Source: Elusimicrobium sp.
Lineage (GTDB): Bacteria; Elusimicrobiota; Elusimicrobia; Elusimicrobiales; Elusimicrobiaceae
Assembly: GCA_015062115.1 (NCBI GenBank)
Contig: SUVG01000006.1
Span: forward strand, 1 to 64,000
DNA: 64,000 nt
Reading direction: 5' to 3'
Shown here: positions 16,170 through 24,384 of the stretch, one piece after another
Layout of the letters: every line of letters begins with the position of its first letter
Position numbering within the stretch: position 1 is the first letter of the stretch
The notes under the pieces: model-generated
What the model was told of the DNA's origin: nothing
The model's database searches: none
What the model saw: the letters and a program-made list of their open reading frames with translations, nothing else
Position numbers and translations under genes: made by a program

Positions 16170-17351
16170 ATGACAAACGAAGAAATCAAACAAACGGAAG
16201 AAACAATTAACGAACAAGAAATGACGATGGATCAGTTAATTGCGCAGCAAGAGTCTTTATCGGAGAAGTTGTACAAAAAAGAAATTGTAGATGTAACGGT
16301 TGTACAGATTAACCAAGATTATATTTTAGTGGATACCGGCGCCAAAAAAGAAGGTGCGATTGCCGTGTCCGAATTTGAAGGCAAAACCTTGCCCGCCGTG
16401 GGGGACAGTGTTTCCGTCGTGCTCGTAAAACGCGGTAGCGACGAAAGACCTTCTATCCTTTCCCACAAAAAAGCCTTGGAATTTTTGGGCTGGGATATTT
16501 GCAAAAAATCCTACGAAGCCAAAGAACGCGTGAAAGGTACTATCGTACAATGCGTTAAAGGCGGTTACATTGTAGAAGTGTTCGGTGTAAACGGTTTTAT
16601 GCCGCTTTCCCTTTCCGAACTCCACACTGCCTACAAACACTACTTGCCCGTAGGTGCCAAAATCAAAGCGCAAATCGTAGAATTTGCCAAAGAAAAACAA
16701 AAACTTATCGTTTCCCGCAAACAAGTTTTGGAAGAAGATGAAGCCGTCCGCCGCGAACAAGTCCTCGGCGAAATCAAAGAAGGTGATGTGCTTCGCGTAG
16801 TGGTTTCCAAAGTGGACAAAGAAAAATTGTTCCTCCGCTTCCACGGTATTGAAGGGGTGGTAACCTTGGAAAATATCGCCTGGAAGGAACCGGAAACCGC
16901 CATTGCCAACTTCCGCCGCGGTCAACGCTTGAAAGCCAAATTGTTAAACTTGGACAAAGAAACCCCGCGCTTGGAATTCGGTTTGAAACAGTTGTTCCTT
17001 AACCCCGCTGATGCTTTGAAACGCCGCTATCCGTACAAAAGTTCCGTTAAAGCTTTGGTTACCAAAGTGGACGCTGAAAACGGCGTAGAATGCACCATCG
17101 GCAAAAACAACACCAAAGGTTTCATCAACCCCTTCGAAATGGGCCGCGATTTTACCGCTAAAGAAGGCGATACGATTACTGCCCTCGTAGTAGGTGTGGA
17201 TCCGGAAACCTTCACGGTGAACCTCTCCGTTAAGAAATACGACCAAGTTCAAAACCGCAAAGTGGTGGCTCAATACTTGAAACAAGCCCCGCGCCCGACC
17301 TTGGGTCAACTCTTGCAAGATTCTTTCAAAACGGAAGAAGAAAACAACTAA
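16170..17351 (+). CDS. rpsA: 30S ribosomal protein S1-like, four S1 domains
   Basis: The 393-residue protein has four consecutive S1 RNA-binding domains (about residues 35-105, 118-190, 205-275 and 288-362). Each ends with the family pattern of a strand rich in K/R followed by LSxK or FGLK. E. coli S1 has six domains, so this is the shorter form seen in many non-proteobacteria. It is expected to aid mRNA binding on the 30S subunit. Codon use is strongly biased (CGC, AAA, GAA, AAC), consistent with high expression. ATAAGGA precedes the ATG and a strong terminator follows. Confidence 0.9.
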   Translation: MTNEEIKQTEETINEQEMTMDQLIAQQESLSEKLYKKEIVDVTVVQINQDYILVDTGAKKEGAIAVSEFEGKTLPAVGDSVSVVLVKRGSDERPSILSHKKALEFLGWDICKKSYEAKERVKGTIVQCVKGGYIVEVFGVNGFMPLSLSELHTAYKHYLPVGAKIKAQIVEFAKEKQKLIVSRKQVLEEDEAVRREQVLGEIKEGDVLRVVVSKVDKEKLFLRFHGIEGVVTLENIAWKEPETAIANFRRGQRLKAKLLNLDKETPRLEFGLKQLFLNPADALKRRYPYKSSVKALVTKVDAENGVECTIGKNNTKGFINPFEMGRDFTAKEGDTITALVVGVDPETFTVNLSVKKYDQVQNRKVVAQYLKQAPRPTLGQLLQDSFKTEEENN

Positions 17352-17374
17352 GTTAGATATAGAATTGACGCAGT

Positions 17375-17406
17375 TAAAAAGCCCCGCACAAAGCGGGGCT
17401 TTTTTT
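17375..17406 (+). terminator. intrinsic terminator of the S1 gene
   Basis: 8-bp stem AGCCCCGC/GCGGGGCT with loop ACAAA, A5 before and T7 after. Confidence 0.92.
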
Positions 17407-17451
17407 GTTATACTTGTGATTAGAGATGAAAAATCTTTTTAGGAGAAATAA

Positions 17452-17976
17452 ATGAAAAAAGGTTTCACTTTAATAGAATTATTGGTAGTCGTATTGATTA
17501 TTGGTATTTTGTCGGCGGTGGCCCTTCCGCAGTACCAAGTTGCGGTGGCCAAAAGCCGGATTAGTTCTCTTATTCCGGTGGTAAAAAGCATGGCCAATGC
17601 GTTGGAACTCTACCGTCTTTCCAACGGGGCTTATCCGCCTGATGATTCTTCTACCGACTTCGGGTTTGATATCCAAGTGCCTCCCGGCTGTACGCAAGCA
17701 GGCACCACGGGCGGGAACCATTGTCCCAACAATGTTATGTATGATTTATTAGATTATGGCGTCCCCAATGTGTTGGCGGCGAATAAGCAGGTAAAGGTGG
17801 GGTATGCCATTTGGCTCCAGCATTCCGATCACCCCGGGGCTATTCGTTGTTTAGCCGTAAAAACAGATGAAACCGCAAATAAAGTATGCAAAAGCATGGG
17901 GGGAACTTTAGTGAGTGGGGAAACCTTCAAATATTTTTCTGAAATTGTGGGGGCTCCCAATATATATGCCTTATAG
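17452..17976 (+). CDS. type IV pilin-like protein
   Basis: The 174-residue prepilin begins MKKG/FTLIELLVVVLIIGIL, with the prepilin peptidase site G/F, Glu5 of the mature form and a hydrophobic alpha-1 helix running into ALPQYQVAVAKSR. The globular domain has a CTQAGTTGGNHC pair and a C-terminal Cys pair (IRCLAVKTDETANKVCKSMG), the disulfide-closed D region of pilins. It could be a major or minor pilin or a pseudopilin of a type II secretion system. AGGAG precedes the ATG. It is a single-gene unit between two terminators. Confidence 0.93.
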   Translation: MKKGFTLIELLVVVLIIGILSAVALPQYQVAVAKSRISSLIPVVKSMANALELYRLSNGAYPPDDSSTDFGFDIQVPPGCTQAGTTGGNHCPNNVMYDLLDYGVPNVLAANKQVKVGYAIWLQHSDHPGAIRCLAVKTDETANKVCKSMGGTLVSGETFKYFSEIVGAPNIYAL

Positions 17977-17991
17977 TTTTTAGCATGAATC

Positions 17992-18027
17992 AAAACCCGG
18001 GAACAAATTTTGTTTCCGGGTTTTTTG
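17992..18027 (+). terminator. intrinsic terminator of the pilin gene
   Basis: Stem AACCCGGGAAC/GTTTCCGGGTT (one G-T pair) with a 7-nt loop, followed by T6. Confidence 0.9.
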
Positions 18028-18112
18028 CGCCCCAATTTTCTGATGGAAAACTAACAAAGAAAGGATATTTCTGCCTGCGTGTTTTTTGTTTGTTGTAAAT
18101 CGTAAAAAATAC

Positions 18113-18141
18113 TTTACAAGTTTGTAACGGAAATTTATAAT
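18113..18141 (+). promoter_or_regulatory. sigma70 promoter of the lemA-htpX operon
   Basis: TTTACA (18113-18118), a 17-nt spacer and a perfect TATAAT (18136-18141). The leader would be about 69 nt and ends in AAAAAGGAG before lemA. Confidence 0.75.
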
Positions 18142-18216
18142 AAAAGTATCGTTCTGTAAGGGCGAAATATTTTAGGGGTTGTGATTTGTCAAAATAATCA
18201 TCAAAAAGGAGAAAAA

Positions 18217-18783
18217 ATGAGTGGATTGTTAATTGTCGGGATATTAGTGGCGGTCTTTGCCGTGTATGTTGTGACGACCTATAACGGGTTTGTTGTGTTG
18301 CGTGTACGTGTGCAAGAGGCGTGGAGCGATATTGAAGTGCAAATGAAACGCCGCTATGACCTGATTCCTAACTTAGTGGAAACGGTGAAAGGGTACGCCA
18401 AACACGAAAGCGGTACCTTGGAAAAAGTAATCCAAGCCCGCAATATGGCCATGGCGATTCCGAAAGGAAATTTGAAAGAAATTGCCGCTTCCGAAACGGT
18501 TCTTTCCGGCGCGCTTAAATCTATTTTTGCCTTGTCGGAAAACTATCCGGAATTAAAAGCCAACACCAACTTTTTGGAACTTCAACGCGAACTGCGCGAT
18601 ACGGAAGACAAATTACAGGCCGCCCGTCGTTTTTACAACGGAAATGTAATGTCTTACAATACCAAAATTGAACTCTTCCCCAGCAACATTGTGGCCTCTC
18701 TTTTCCACTTTGAAAAGAAAGAGTTCTTTGAATTGGACGATTCGGAACAGGCTGCCCGCCAAGCCGTTAAAGTGCAATTTTAA
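18217..18783 (+). CDS. lemA: LemA family membrane protein
   Basis: The 188-residue protein has one N-terminal membrane helix, then the LemA signature: YNGFVVLRVRVQEAWSDIEVQMKRRYDLIPNLVETVKGYAKHE, followed by a helical bundle and the YNTKIELFPSNIVASLFHF stretch. LemA proteins are exported helical-bundle proteins of uncertain function, very often encoded beside M48 (HtpX) proteases, as here. AAAAAGGAG precedes the ATG. It is the first gene of a four-gene operon with three HtpX paralogues. Confidence 0.94.
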   Translation: MSGLLIVGILVAVFAVYVVTTYNGFVVLRVRVQEAWSDIEVQMKRRYDLIPNLVETVKGYAKHESGTLEKVIQARNMAMAIPKGNLKEIAASETVLSGALKSIFALSENYPELKANTNFLELQRELRDTEDKLQAARRFYNGNVMSYNTKIELFPSNIVASLFHFEKKEFFELDDSEQAARQAVKVQF

Positions 18784-18794
18784 GAGGGCCTTTT

Positions 18795-19800
18795 ATGGCT
18801 ACGACTTACGAACATATTAGTCAAAACAAGTGGCGCACTGCGCTGCTTGTTTTGTTTTTTCCCGTTTCTTTGGCTATTTTGGCTTGGATAACGCTGTATT
18901 TGCTATTTGTTTGGAGGAGTTAATGCGTCTTCCGCGCAAACCGCACAAACGGTAGATATGATGGCGGCCTCAGCACCGATAACGGCCAGTGTAAGCACTT
19001 CGTTGGCTTATGTGTTGCCTTTTGTGTGGTTGGGGGCCATGATATGGTTGTATGTTTCGTGGTACGTTGGGGCACCGATTGTGCTTTCCGGTACGGGAGC
19101 GAAGGAAATCAGCCGTGCTGACAATCCTGAAATCTACCGTTTGGTGGAAAACCTCTGTATTACCAGAGGCTTGCCCGTTCCTAAAATCTATATCATGGAA
19201 GATCCCTCGCTTAACGCCTTTGCTACCGGCCGTGACCCGGACCATGCCATTATTGCGCTGACAACCGGCATTATTCAAAAGTTGGATAGGGCAGAATTGG
19301 AAGGCGTTATTGCGCATGAACTGGCCCATGTGGAAAACCGCGATATCCGCTTGATGCTTTTGGTTGTGGCGGGTATTTCCTTTTTTACACTATTGGCGGA
19401 AATTTGCTTTCGTATGGCGGCTTCTTCCAGCAGACGAAGCGGAAAGGATAAGGGGAATAATGCGGTGTTTTTCTTGGTTATAGGTATCATGCTGACGATT
19501 TACGGTTACATTGTGGCCCCCTTGATTCGTTTGGCGGTTTCCCGCACACGCGAGTATCAAGCCGATGCCAGCGCGGCCCTTATGACGCGTAATCCGGGCG
19601 CATTGGCCTCCGCTTTGCGTAAAATTTCGGCAGACCCTCGCGTGGAAGCATTGGATAACCGCGAAACGGTGGCCGCTATGTGTATTGCAAACCCGTTAGG
19701 GTCGGCGCGGTTTTTTTCCTTAATAAGCGGGCTTTGGGCCACTCACCCTCCTATTGAAGCGCGTATTGCCGCTCTGAAAGAAATGGACGGAAGAATTTAA
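18795..19800 (+). CDS. htpX: HtpX-like M48 metalloprotease with an N-terminal frameshift
   Basis: The conserved start is at 18795 (AGGGCC upstream): it encodes about 42 residues including MATTYEHISQNKWR and the first membrane helix, and meets TAA at 18921. The rest of the protein lies in the +1 frame, open from 18892 to 19800. There it has the zinc motif HELAH (about 19315), the third-ligand segment SRTREYQAD and two more membrane helices. Both downstream paralogues have this N-terminal helix fused in frame. A GGAGGAG sequence sits directly before the frame-0 stop. Alternatives: programmed +1 frameshift, a true mutation, a sequencing error, or a shorter protein starting at 18907 (TTG) or 18958 (ATG). 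HtpX proteases act in membrane-protein quality control. Confidence 0.75.
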
Positions 19801-19805
19801 CTGTT

Positions 19806-20864
19806 ATGTACACGGCTTATGACTATGCGGCTTCTAACTCCCGCCGTATGTTTTTGCTGGCGACGGTGTTTGTGCTCTTTTCGTTAGCCGTTAGTTGGGG
19901 GGTGGGGTATGGCATTGGATTAGCTCATACGGCTTCCCAGAAGGAAAATAATTTTTGGGGCCGTCTGTCCAAAACAGTTGCCGCTAAAATCTGTAATACT
20001 ATTTTCCCGGACACTCACGAAATCATCATAGAAGAACCGCTTTTTATCACGGATGAAATGAAGGAAGTTGCGCCTGCCTTTGCTTGGCGGAGTATGCTTC
20101 TTGGGTTTATTTTCGCCTGTTTGTGGGTCTTGGGCGGTTACAGGTATGGCGAGTGTTTGACTTTAAGTGCGGCTCATGCCGTACGCTTGCAAGAAAAAGA
20201 ACATTTAGACCTTTACCGCCGGGTTACTACTATCTGTAAGACAGCCGGCCTGCCTCCCCCAAAAATCTATCTGGTGTTGGACGATTCCCTGAACGCATTT
20301 ACCGCCGGGGTAGGCAAAGAAAATATCGCCTTGGCGGTAACAAGCGGTTTGCTGGAAAAATTAAGCGGGGCGGAGTTGGAGGCAGTGCTGGCCCAGCAGG
20401 TTGCCCATATTAAACTGGGCAATACCAAATTGTGGCTTGCCGGCTTAACAACGGCTTTATTTTTAAGTTTTTTGGCAGAGACTTGCTTTGCTTCCGCTAT
20501 TCTTCCCAAGAGAGGGGTAATAGGTAGTATCTTCTTTTTATTGGTAGGAGTGGGCTGTTGGGTGTTGGGAGCATTTGTGGCACCGCTGATGCGGTTTGCT
20601 GTTTCCAGGCAGGCTGCTTTTTGGGCCGACTCTCAGGGGGTCTTGATTAACCGTAACGCCGAGGCTTTTATCAGTGCTTTGGAAAAAATGCGGCAAGATA
20701 GCCGCGTGGAGTTATTAGATTTGCATCCCAGTTTGGCGGGGCTTTGCGTGTTAAATCCGCGCGAAAAAAGTACGCTAATTATGGAAATTTCAGGCTTAAA
20801 TGCAACGCATCCTTCTGTGGAAAAACGCATTTTAGCACTTAAGGAAATGGACGGAAGAATTTAA
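19806..20864 (+). CDS. HtpX paralogue lacking the zinc-binding residues (pseudoprotease)
   Basis: The 352-residue protein aligns along its length with the HtpX genes on either side: N-terminal helix after MYTAYDYAASNSRR, the LDDSLNAFTAG block, two central helices and the C-terminal ATHPSVEKRILALKEMDGRI. The catalytic HExxH is replaced by QQVAH (LAQQVAHIKLGN), removing the first His ligand and the general-base Glu. The third ligand Glu is also gone (SRQAAFWAD instead of REYxAD). It therefore should not hydrolyse peptides. It may act as a regulatory partner of the flanking HtpX proteins. It is 5 bp after the upstream gene and 4 bp before the next one. The insert at residues 40-80 is longer than in the first paralogue. 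Confidence 0.88.
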   Translation: MYTAYDYAASNSRRMFLLATVFVLFSLAVSWGVGYGIGLAHTASQKENNFWGRLSKTVAAKICNTIFPDTHEIIIEEPLFITDEMKEVAPAFAWRSMLLGFIFACLWVLGGYRYGECLTLSAAHAVRLQEKEHLDLYRRVTTICKTAGLPPPKIYLVLDDSLNAFTAGVGKENIALAVTSGLLEKLSGAELEAVLAQQVAHIKLGNTKLWLAGLTTALFLSFLAETCFASAILPKRGVIGSIFFLLVGVGCWVLGAFVAPLMRFAVSRQAAFWADSQGVLINRNAEAFISALEKMRQDSRVELLDLHPSLAGLCVLNPREKSTLIMEISGLNATHPSVEKRILALKEMDGRI

Positions 20865-20868
20865 CACT

Positions 20869-21897
20869 ATGCTTGCTTACGAATATATTAAAAAAAATAA
20901 ACGCCGCAGTTTAATTTTAGCGGCTATGTTTCCTGTTTCTTTTACGTTATTTGCCTTTTTGGTAATTATGTTTTTTCATTCGGCAGGAACGGTTTTTTAT
21001 TATTTGGATATATCCCGAGAAATCGTGTGGAAAGAAATTTTGCAATCTGCTTTTGTAGCCGCGCATGAGTGGTGTAAGATAGTACTTCCTATTTGTTTTG
21101 TTTTGTCTGCTTTTTGGGCGCGTATTGCCATAAAAGACGGGGGAAGTGTAGTGCTTAAGTATATTCCCGGTATCCGCCCTATTTTTAAGTTGGATCATTT
21201 TGATGCCTGTACGGCATTGGAAAATTTATGCATCACGGCCGGAATGCCCCTGCCTGATTTATACGAATTAAACGATGACTCGTTAAATGCTTTTTCCGTA
21301 GGGGTTTGCCCGGAACACTCGGCCATTATTCTTTCCAAAGGGATTTTGGAAAAGTTGGATCGTCCCCAACTGGAAGGAGTTTTGGCCCACGAATTGGTGC
21401 ATATTCGTAATTACGATACGCGCGTGATGGCAGTGCTGATTACCTGTTTGGCCTTCTTTACCTTTGCGGGAGAAATGTTTGTTTACGGAACGGAAAAAGA
21501 AAATTTAACCGGAGATCCCAAAATAGACAATACAGTTTTCCGTATGCCGCCTTTTTTGTTGCCGGTAGGCCTTGCTTTAATGGCGTACGGTTATTTTGTA
21601 GCCCCGATGATTCGGTTGGCTTTATCCCGCGAACGGGAGGCTTTGGCTGATGCCGAGGCGGTTTTGCTTACGCGCAACCCGCAGGGGCTTGCCAAAGCCT
21701 TGTGGCGCATCAGCGAAGATAGCCGTTTGGAAACGCTGGATCGTTTGAATCTGGTGGGGGCAATGTGTATTGAAAATCCCCATGCAAAACCTACTTTTTT
21801 TGAGCGCCTTAGCGGTATCGGTAAAGCACACCCTCCGGTGGGGGAGCGTATCCATGCGCTAAACGATATGGACAGTTTATTTCTGCAAACCAAATAA
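20869..21897 (+). CDS. HtpX-like M48 metalloprotease
   Basis: The 342-residue paralogue has an intact zinc site: HELVH (LAHELVHIRNYDTR) and the third ligand in SREREALAD. It shares LNDDSLNAFSVG and the C-terminal AHPPVGERIHALNDMD with its neighbours, plus an N-terminal helix after MLAYEYIKKNKRR and a second helix near residue 70. It is expected to be an inner-membrane zinc protease. Last gene of the lemA-htpX operon; a strong bidirectional terminator follows. Confidence 0.9.
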   Translation: MLAYEYIKKNKRRSLILAAMFPVSFTLFAFLVIMFFHSAGTVFYYLDISREIVWKEILQSAFVAAHEWCKIVLPICFVLSAFWARIAIKDGGSVVLKYIPGIRPIFKLDHFDACTALENLCITAGMPLPDLYELNDDSLNAFSVGVCPEHSAIILSKGILEKLDRPQLEGVLAHELVHIRNYDTRVMAVLITCLAFFTFAGEMFVYGTEKENLTGDPKIDNTVFRMPPFLLPVGLALMAYGYFVAPMIRLALSREREALADAEAVLLTRNPQGLAKALWRISEDSRLETLDRLNLVGAMCIENPHAKPTFFERLSGIGKAHPPVGERIHALNDMDSLFLQTK

Positions 21898-21926
21898 AAA
21901 CTCCCCGGCTTAAGCGGGGAGTTTTT
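21897..21926. terminator. bidirectional terminator between htpX3 and lemA2
   Basis: Stem CTCCCCG/CGGGGAG with a GCTTAAG-type loop, A5 on the left and T5 on the right. The stop codon of the minus-strand lemA paralogue lies inside the hairpin. Confidence 0.88.
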
Positions 21927-22464
21927 CATTTTTGTCTTCTTTCAGGCTGGAATCGAAATCGAAATATTCGTAAGGTTCCAATTCAAACATTTTGGCAATT
22001 AGATTAAGCGGGATAATAGAAGTAATGGTGTTAAAATCTCTCGCCGCGCTGTTGTATTTGCGTTTAGAGTTTTGAACCTTGCGTTCTGCCTGGATAATAC
22101 TTTCCTGTAACTTGATAAAGTGTTCGTCTTCCTTCATTTCGGGGTGTTTCATGGCCGCGGTAAAGACCTTTTTGAACTTTTGGGTAATCTCATTTTCGCA
22201 AACCACCCGTTCCTGCAGAGAGCGGGCTTCGCGGCAGGCTTCCTTCATGTGGCTCAGTTCGTAGATAAAAGAGCGTTCCAGTTCTTCAAATGCGGCGGCG
22301 GAAAGAGATAGGCTGGGGATAAGTTCCGCGCGGTTTTTCATGTTATTATCCAGTTGTTGCCAAGCCGTTTTGGCGGCTTGGTTTAAGGACATAAATTTTA
22401 AGTAGGCTAACATCAACAAAACCACTAACATACACATTGCGCCGAAGATAAACCAAATAATCAT
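21910..22464 (-). CDS. second LemA-family protein
   Basis: The 184-residue protein has an N-terminal membrane helix and a LemA-like bundle: LNQAAKTAWQQLDNNMKNRAELIPSL corresponds to the EAW/RYDLIPNL motif, and the C-terminal YNSAARDFNTITSIIPLNLIAKMFELE corresponds to YNxxIxxFPxNxxA. It is more diverged than the plus-strand LemA. It converges on the lemA-htpX operon and shares its terminator. GGGGAGG lies upstream of the ATG. Function unknown beyond the family link with M48 proteases. Confidence 0.85.
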   Translation of the reverse strand: MIIWFIFGAMCMLVVLLMLAYLKFMSLNQAAKTAWQQLDNNMKNRAELIPSLSLSAAAFEELERSFIYELSHMKEACREARSLQERVVCENEITQKFKKVFTAAMKHPEMKEDEHFIKLQESIIQAERKVQNSKRKYNSAARDFNTITSIIPLNLIAKMFELEPYEYFDFDSSLKEDKNEKLPA

Positions 22465-22567
22465 TTTTTTTGACCTCCCCGAAGTTGACTATTTTTCTTA
22501 TTATAACTAAAATGAAAGTAGCGACCCGTCTTACTACTAAAGTATAAAATTAAACCGCCGAAAATCA

Positions 22568-22649
22568 AGGGACCGCCAGGCGGAGTCCCTGTCGTAAGGG
22601 ACAGTGCAAAAAGTTGTGTTTGTAACGGAAGTACCGGCTCCAAAGCCGG
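22568..22649 (+). promoter_or_regulatory. structured leader of the sodium:solute symporter gene
   Basis: AGGGAC (22568-22573) can pair with GTCCCT (22585-22590), and that same GTCCCT can pair with the next AGGGAC (22597-22602), so two stems exclude each other. A separate perfect hairpin CCGGCT/AGCCGG with loop CCAA lies at 22634-22649. No T run follows, and GGAGG lies 6 nt before the ATG, so any switch would act on translation. I do not recognise a known riboswitch class. Confidence 0.4.
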
Positions 22650-22683
22650 AAATTTAGGGACTATTCATCATCACGGAGGATTC

Positions 22684-24282
22684 ATGTTGCTGACGATTGT
22701 GTCGTTTGTCGGGTTTACGGCGTTGGTGTTGGGCTTATCGTATTACCTGACCAGAAAAAAAGATGCTTCCTCCTCGGAAGGCTACTTTTTAGCCGGAAGA
22801 GGACTCACCGGGTGGGTAATTGCGGCTTCGTTACTGCTTACCAACCTTTCCACCGAACAAATGGTGGGGCTAAACGGGCAGGGATATATGTTCAATATGT
22901 CCGGCATGGGTTACGAAGTAGGTGCTTCCTTGGCACTCATCATCGTAGCCTTTTTCTTTTTACCCCGCTATTTGAAGAAAGGTTATGCCACGATTCCGGA
23001 TTTTGTGGGCGAACGCTATGATGCCGGAACCAAACAGTTTGTAAACTTTCTGTTCTTGGCCGGGTATGTGTTAATTCTCTTGCCTACGGTACTTTATTCC
23101 GGTGCCATCGGCATGGGCGGTATTTTTAACATCATGGAAACCTTCGGCCTTTCCGAGATGATGTCCATTATCGTAGTGGTCGTGGCGATTGGTATTTTGG
23201 GCTGTTTGTACACTATTTTCGGCGGCCTTCGCATTATGGCCATTGCCGATACATTAAACGGTATCGGGCTTATTATCGGCGGGTTAATGGTGCCGCTCTT
23301 TGCGTTGTCTTATGTGGGTGACGGAAATATTATCGGCGGTTTGACTGAAGTAGTCAACGCGCACCCCGAAAAATTCAACGCTATCGGCGGGCCGAAAGAC
23401 CCTGTGCCGTTTGCCACCATGTTTACGGGTATGTTCCTGGTAAACTTGTTCTATTGGGGTTGCAACCAAACCATTATCCAACGCGCTCTTGCCGCTAAAA
23501 ACTTAAAAGAAGGTCAAAAAGGGCTTCTTTTGGCGGCTATCTTCAAACTTTTCGGGCCGTTGTACCTGATTATCCCCGGCATTGTGGCCTTCCATATCTT
23601 CCAGGATAATCCGTTAAAAGTCGGCGATATGGCTTACCCCATGTTGGTCAACAAAGTACTTCCGGTTTATTTAATCGGTTTCTTTGCGGCGGTGCTGTTC
23701 GGTGCGATTTTAAGTTCGTTTAATGCGGCGCTTAACTCTACTTCCACGCTGTTTATGTTAAATGTCTATAAACCGCTTATTAAACCGAGTGCCACCGACC
23801 ACGAACTCGTTACCAAAGGGAAATATGTGGGCATTTTGCTGGCCATTTTCTCTATGTGTGTGGCCCCGCTTATTGCCATGGCTCCGCAGGGATTATTTAA
23901 CTACCTGCAAATGGTAAACGGTTTTTATAACGTACCGATTTTCACTTTAATCATCTTCGGTATGCTCAACAAAACCGCACCTGCCTGGTCGGCCAAAGTA
24001 ACCTTAATTTTCTTTATGATCGGTTACGGTCTTACGCAGTTGGGCGTCATCAAAACGGACTTGCACTTCCTGCATATCTTGGCTATTTTGTTTGTGGTGT
24101 CCATTGTTTTTATGTACATCACCGGCAAACTGTGGCCTACGCAAAACCGCTATGACGACAACAAAGACTTAAAAGTAGTGGATACCACCCCGTGGAATAT
24201 GGGGGTGGTGGTAAGCATTGCCATTGTGCTTTGTGTGTTTGGCGTGTATGTATTGTTCTCCTCTATGGGGATTGCCGCCTAA
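22684..24282 (+). CDS. sodium:solute symporter (SSS/SLC5 family)
   Basis: The 532-residue protein has 13-14 membrane helices and the SSS hallmarks: EGYFLAGRGLTGW after the first helix, SLLLTNLSTEQMVGLNGQGY, and the signature NLFYWGCNQTIIQRALAAKNLKEGQKGLLLAAIFK. These features place it near the vSGLT/sugar branch, but the substrate is not determined. It imports a solute with Na+. GGAGG precedes the ATG and a structured leader lies upstream. Confidence 0.93.
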   Translation: MLLTIVSFVGFTALVLGLSYYLTRKKDASSSEGYFLAGRGLTGWVIAASLLLTNLSTEQMVGLNGQGYMFNMSGMGYEVGASLALIIVAFFFLPRYLKKGYATIPDFVGERYDAGTKQFVNFLFLAGYVLILLPTVLYSGAIGMGGIFNIMETFGLSEMMSIIVVVVAIGILGCLYTIFGGLRIMAIADTLNGIGLIIGGLMVPLFALSYVGDGNIIGGLTEVVNAHPEKFNAIGGPKDPVPFATMFTGMFLVNLFYWGCNQTIIQRALAAKNLKEGQKGLLLAAIFKLFGPLYLIIPGIVAFHIFQDNPLKVGDMAYPMLVNKVLPVYLIGFFAAVLFGAILSSFNAALNSTSTLFMLNVYKPLIKPSATDHELVTKGKYVGILLAIFSMCVAPLIAMAPQGLFNYLQMVNGFYNVPIFTLIIFGMLNKTAPAWSAKVTLIFFMIGYGLTQLGVIKTDLHFLHILAILFVVSIVFMYITGKLWPTQNRYDDNKDLKVVDTTPWNMGVVVSIAIVLCVFGVYVLFSSMGIAA

Positions 24283-24296
24283 ACACCGGTTTAACA

Positions 24297-24332
24297 CTAA
24301 AAACGGACGGGAAAATTTCCCGTCCGTTTTTA
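24297..24332. terminator. strong terminator after the symporter gene
   Basis: Stem AAACGGACGGGAAA/TTTCCCGTCCGTTT, almost a perfect palindrome, ending in T5; could work in both directions. Confidence 0.92.
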
Positions 24333-24354
24333 TTTCGCGTTCGTAAAAACTTGT

Positions 24355-24360
24355 TATAAT
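24355..24360 (+). promoter_or_regulatory. -10 element of the RDD-protein gene
   Basis: Perfect TATAAT within TTGTTATAATAA; the same context recurs at 25843 before the ABC exporter. No convincing -35 is visible. Confidence 0.5.
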
Positions 24361-24384
24361 AATGTAAAGAGAGGTAACCCTTTT

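Noticed and set aside
22568-22649. Assignment of the symporter leader to a known riboswitch class
   Set aside because: I compared it by eye with glycine, SAM, TPP, c-di-GMP, guanidine and fluoride consensus cores and saw none of their conserved motifs.
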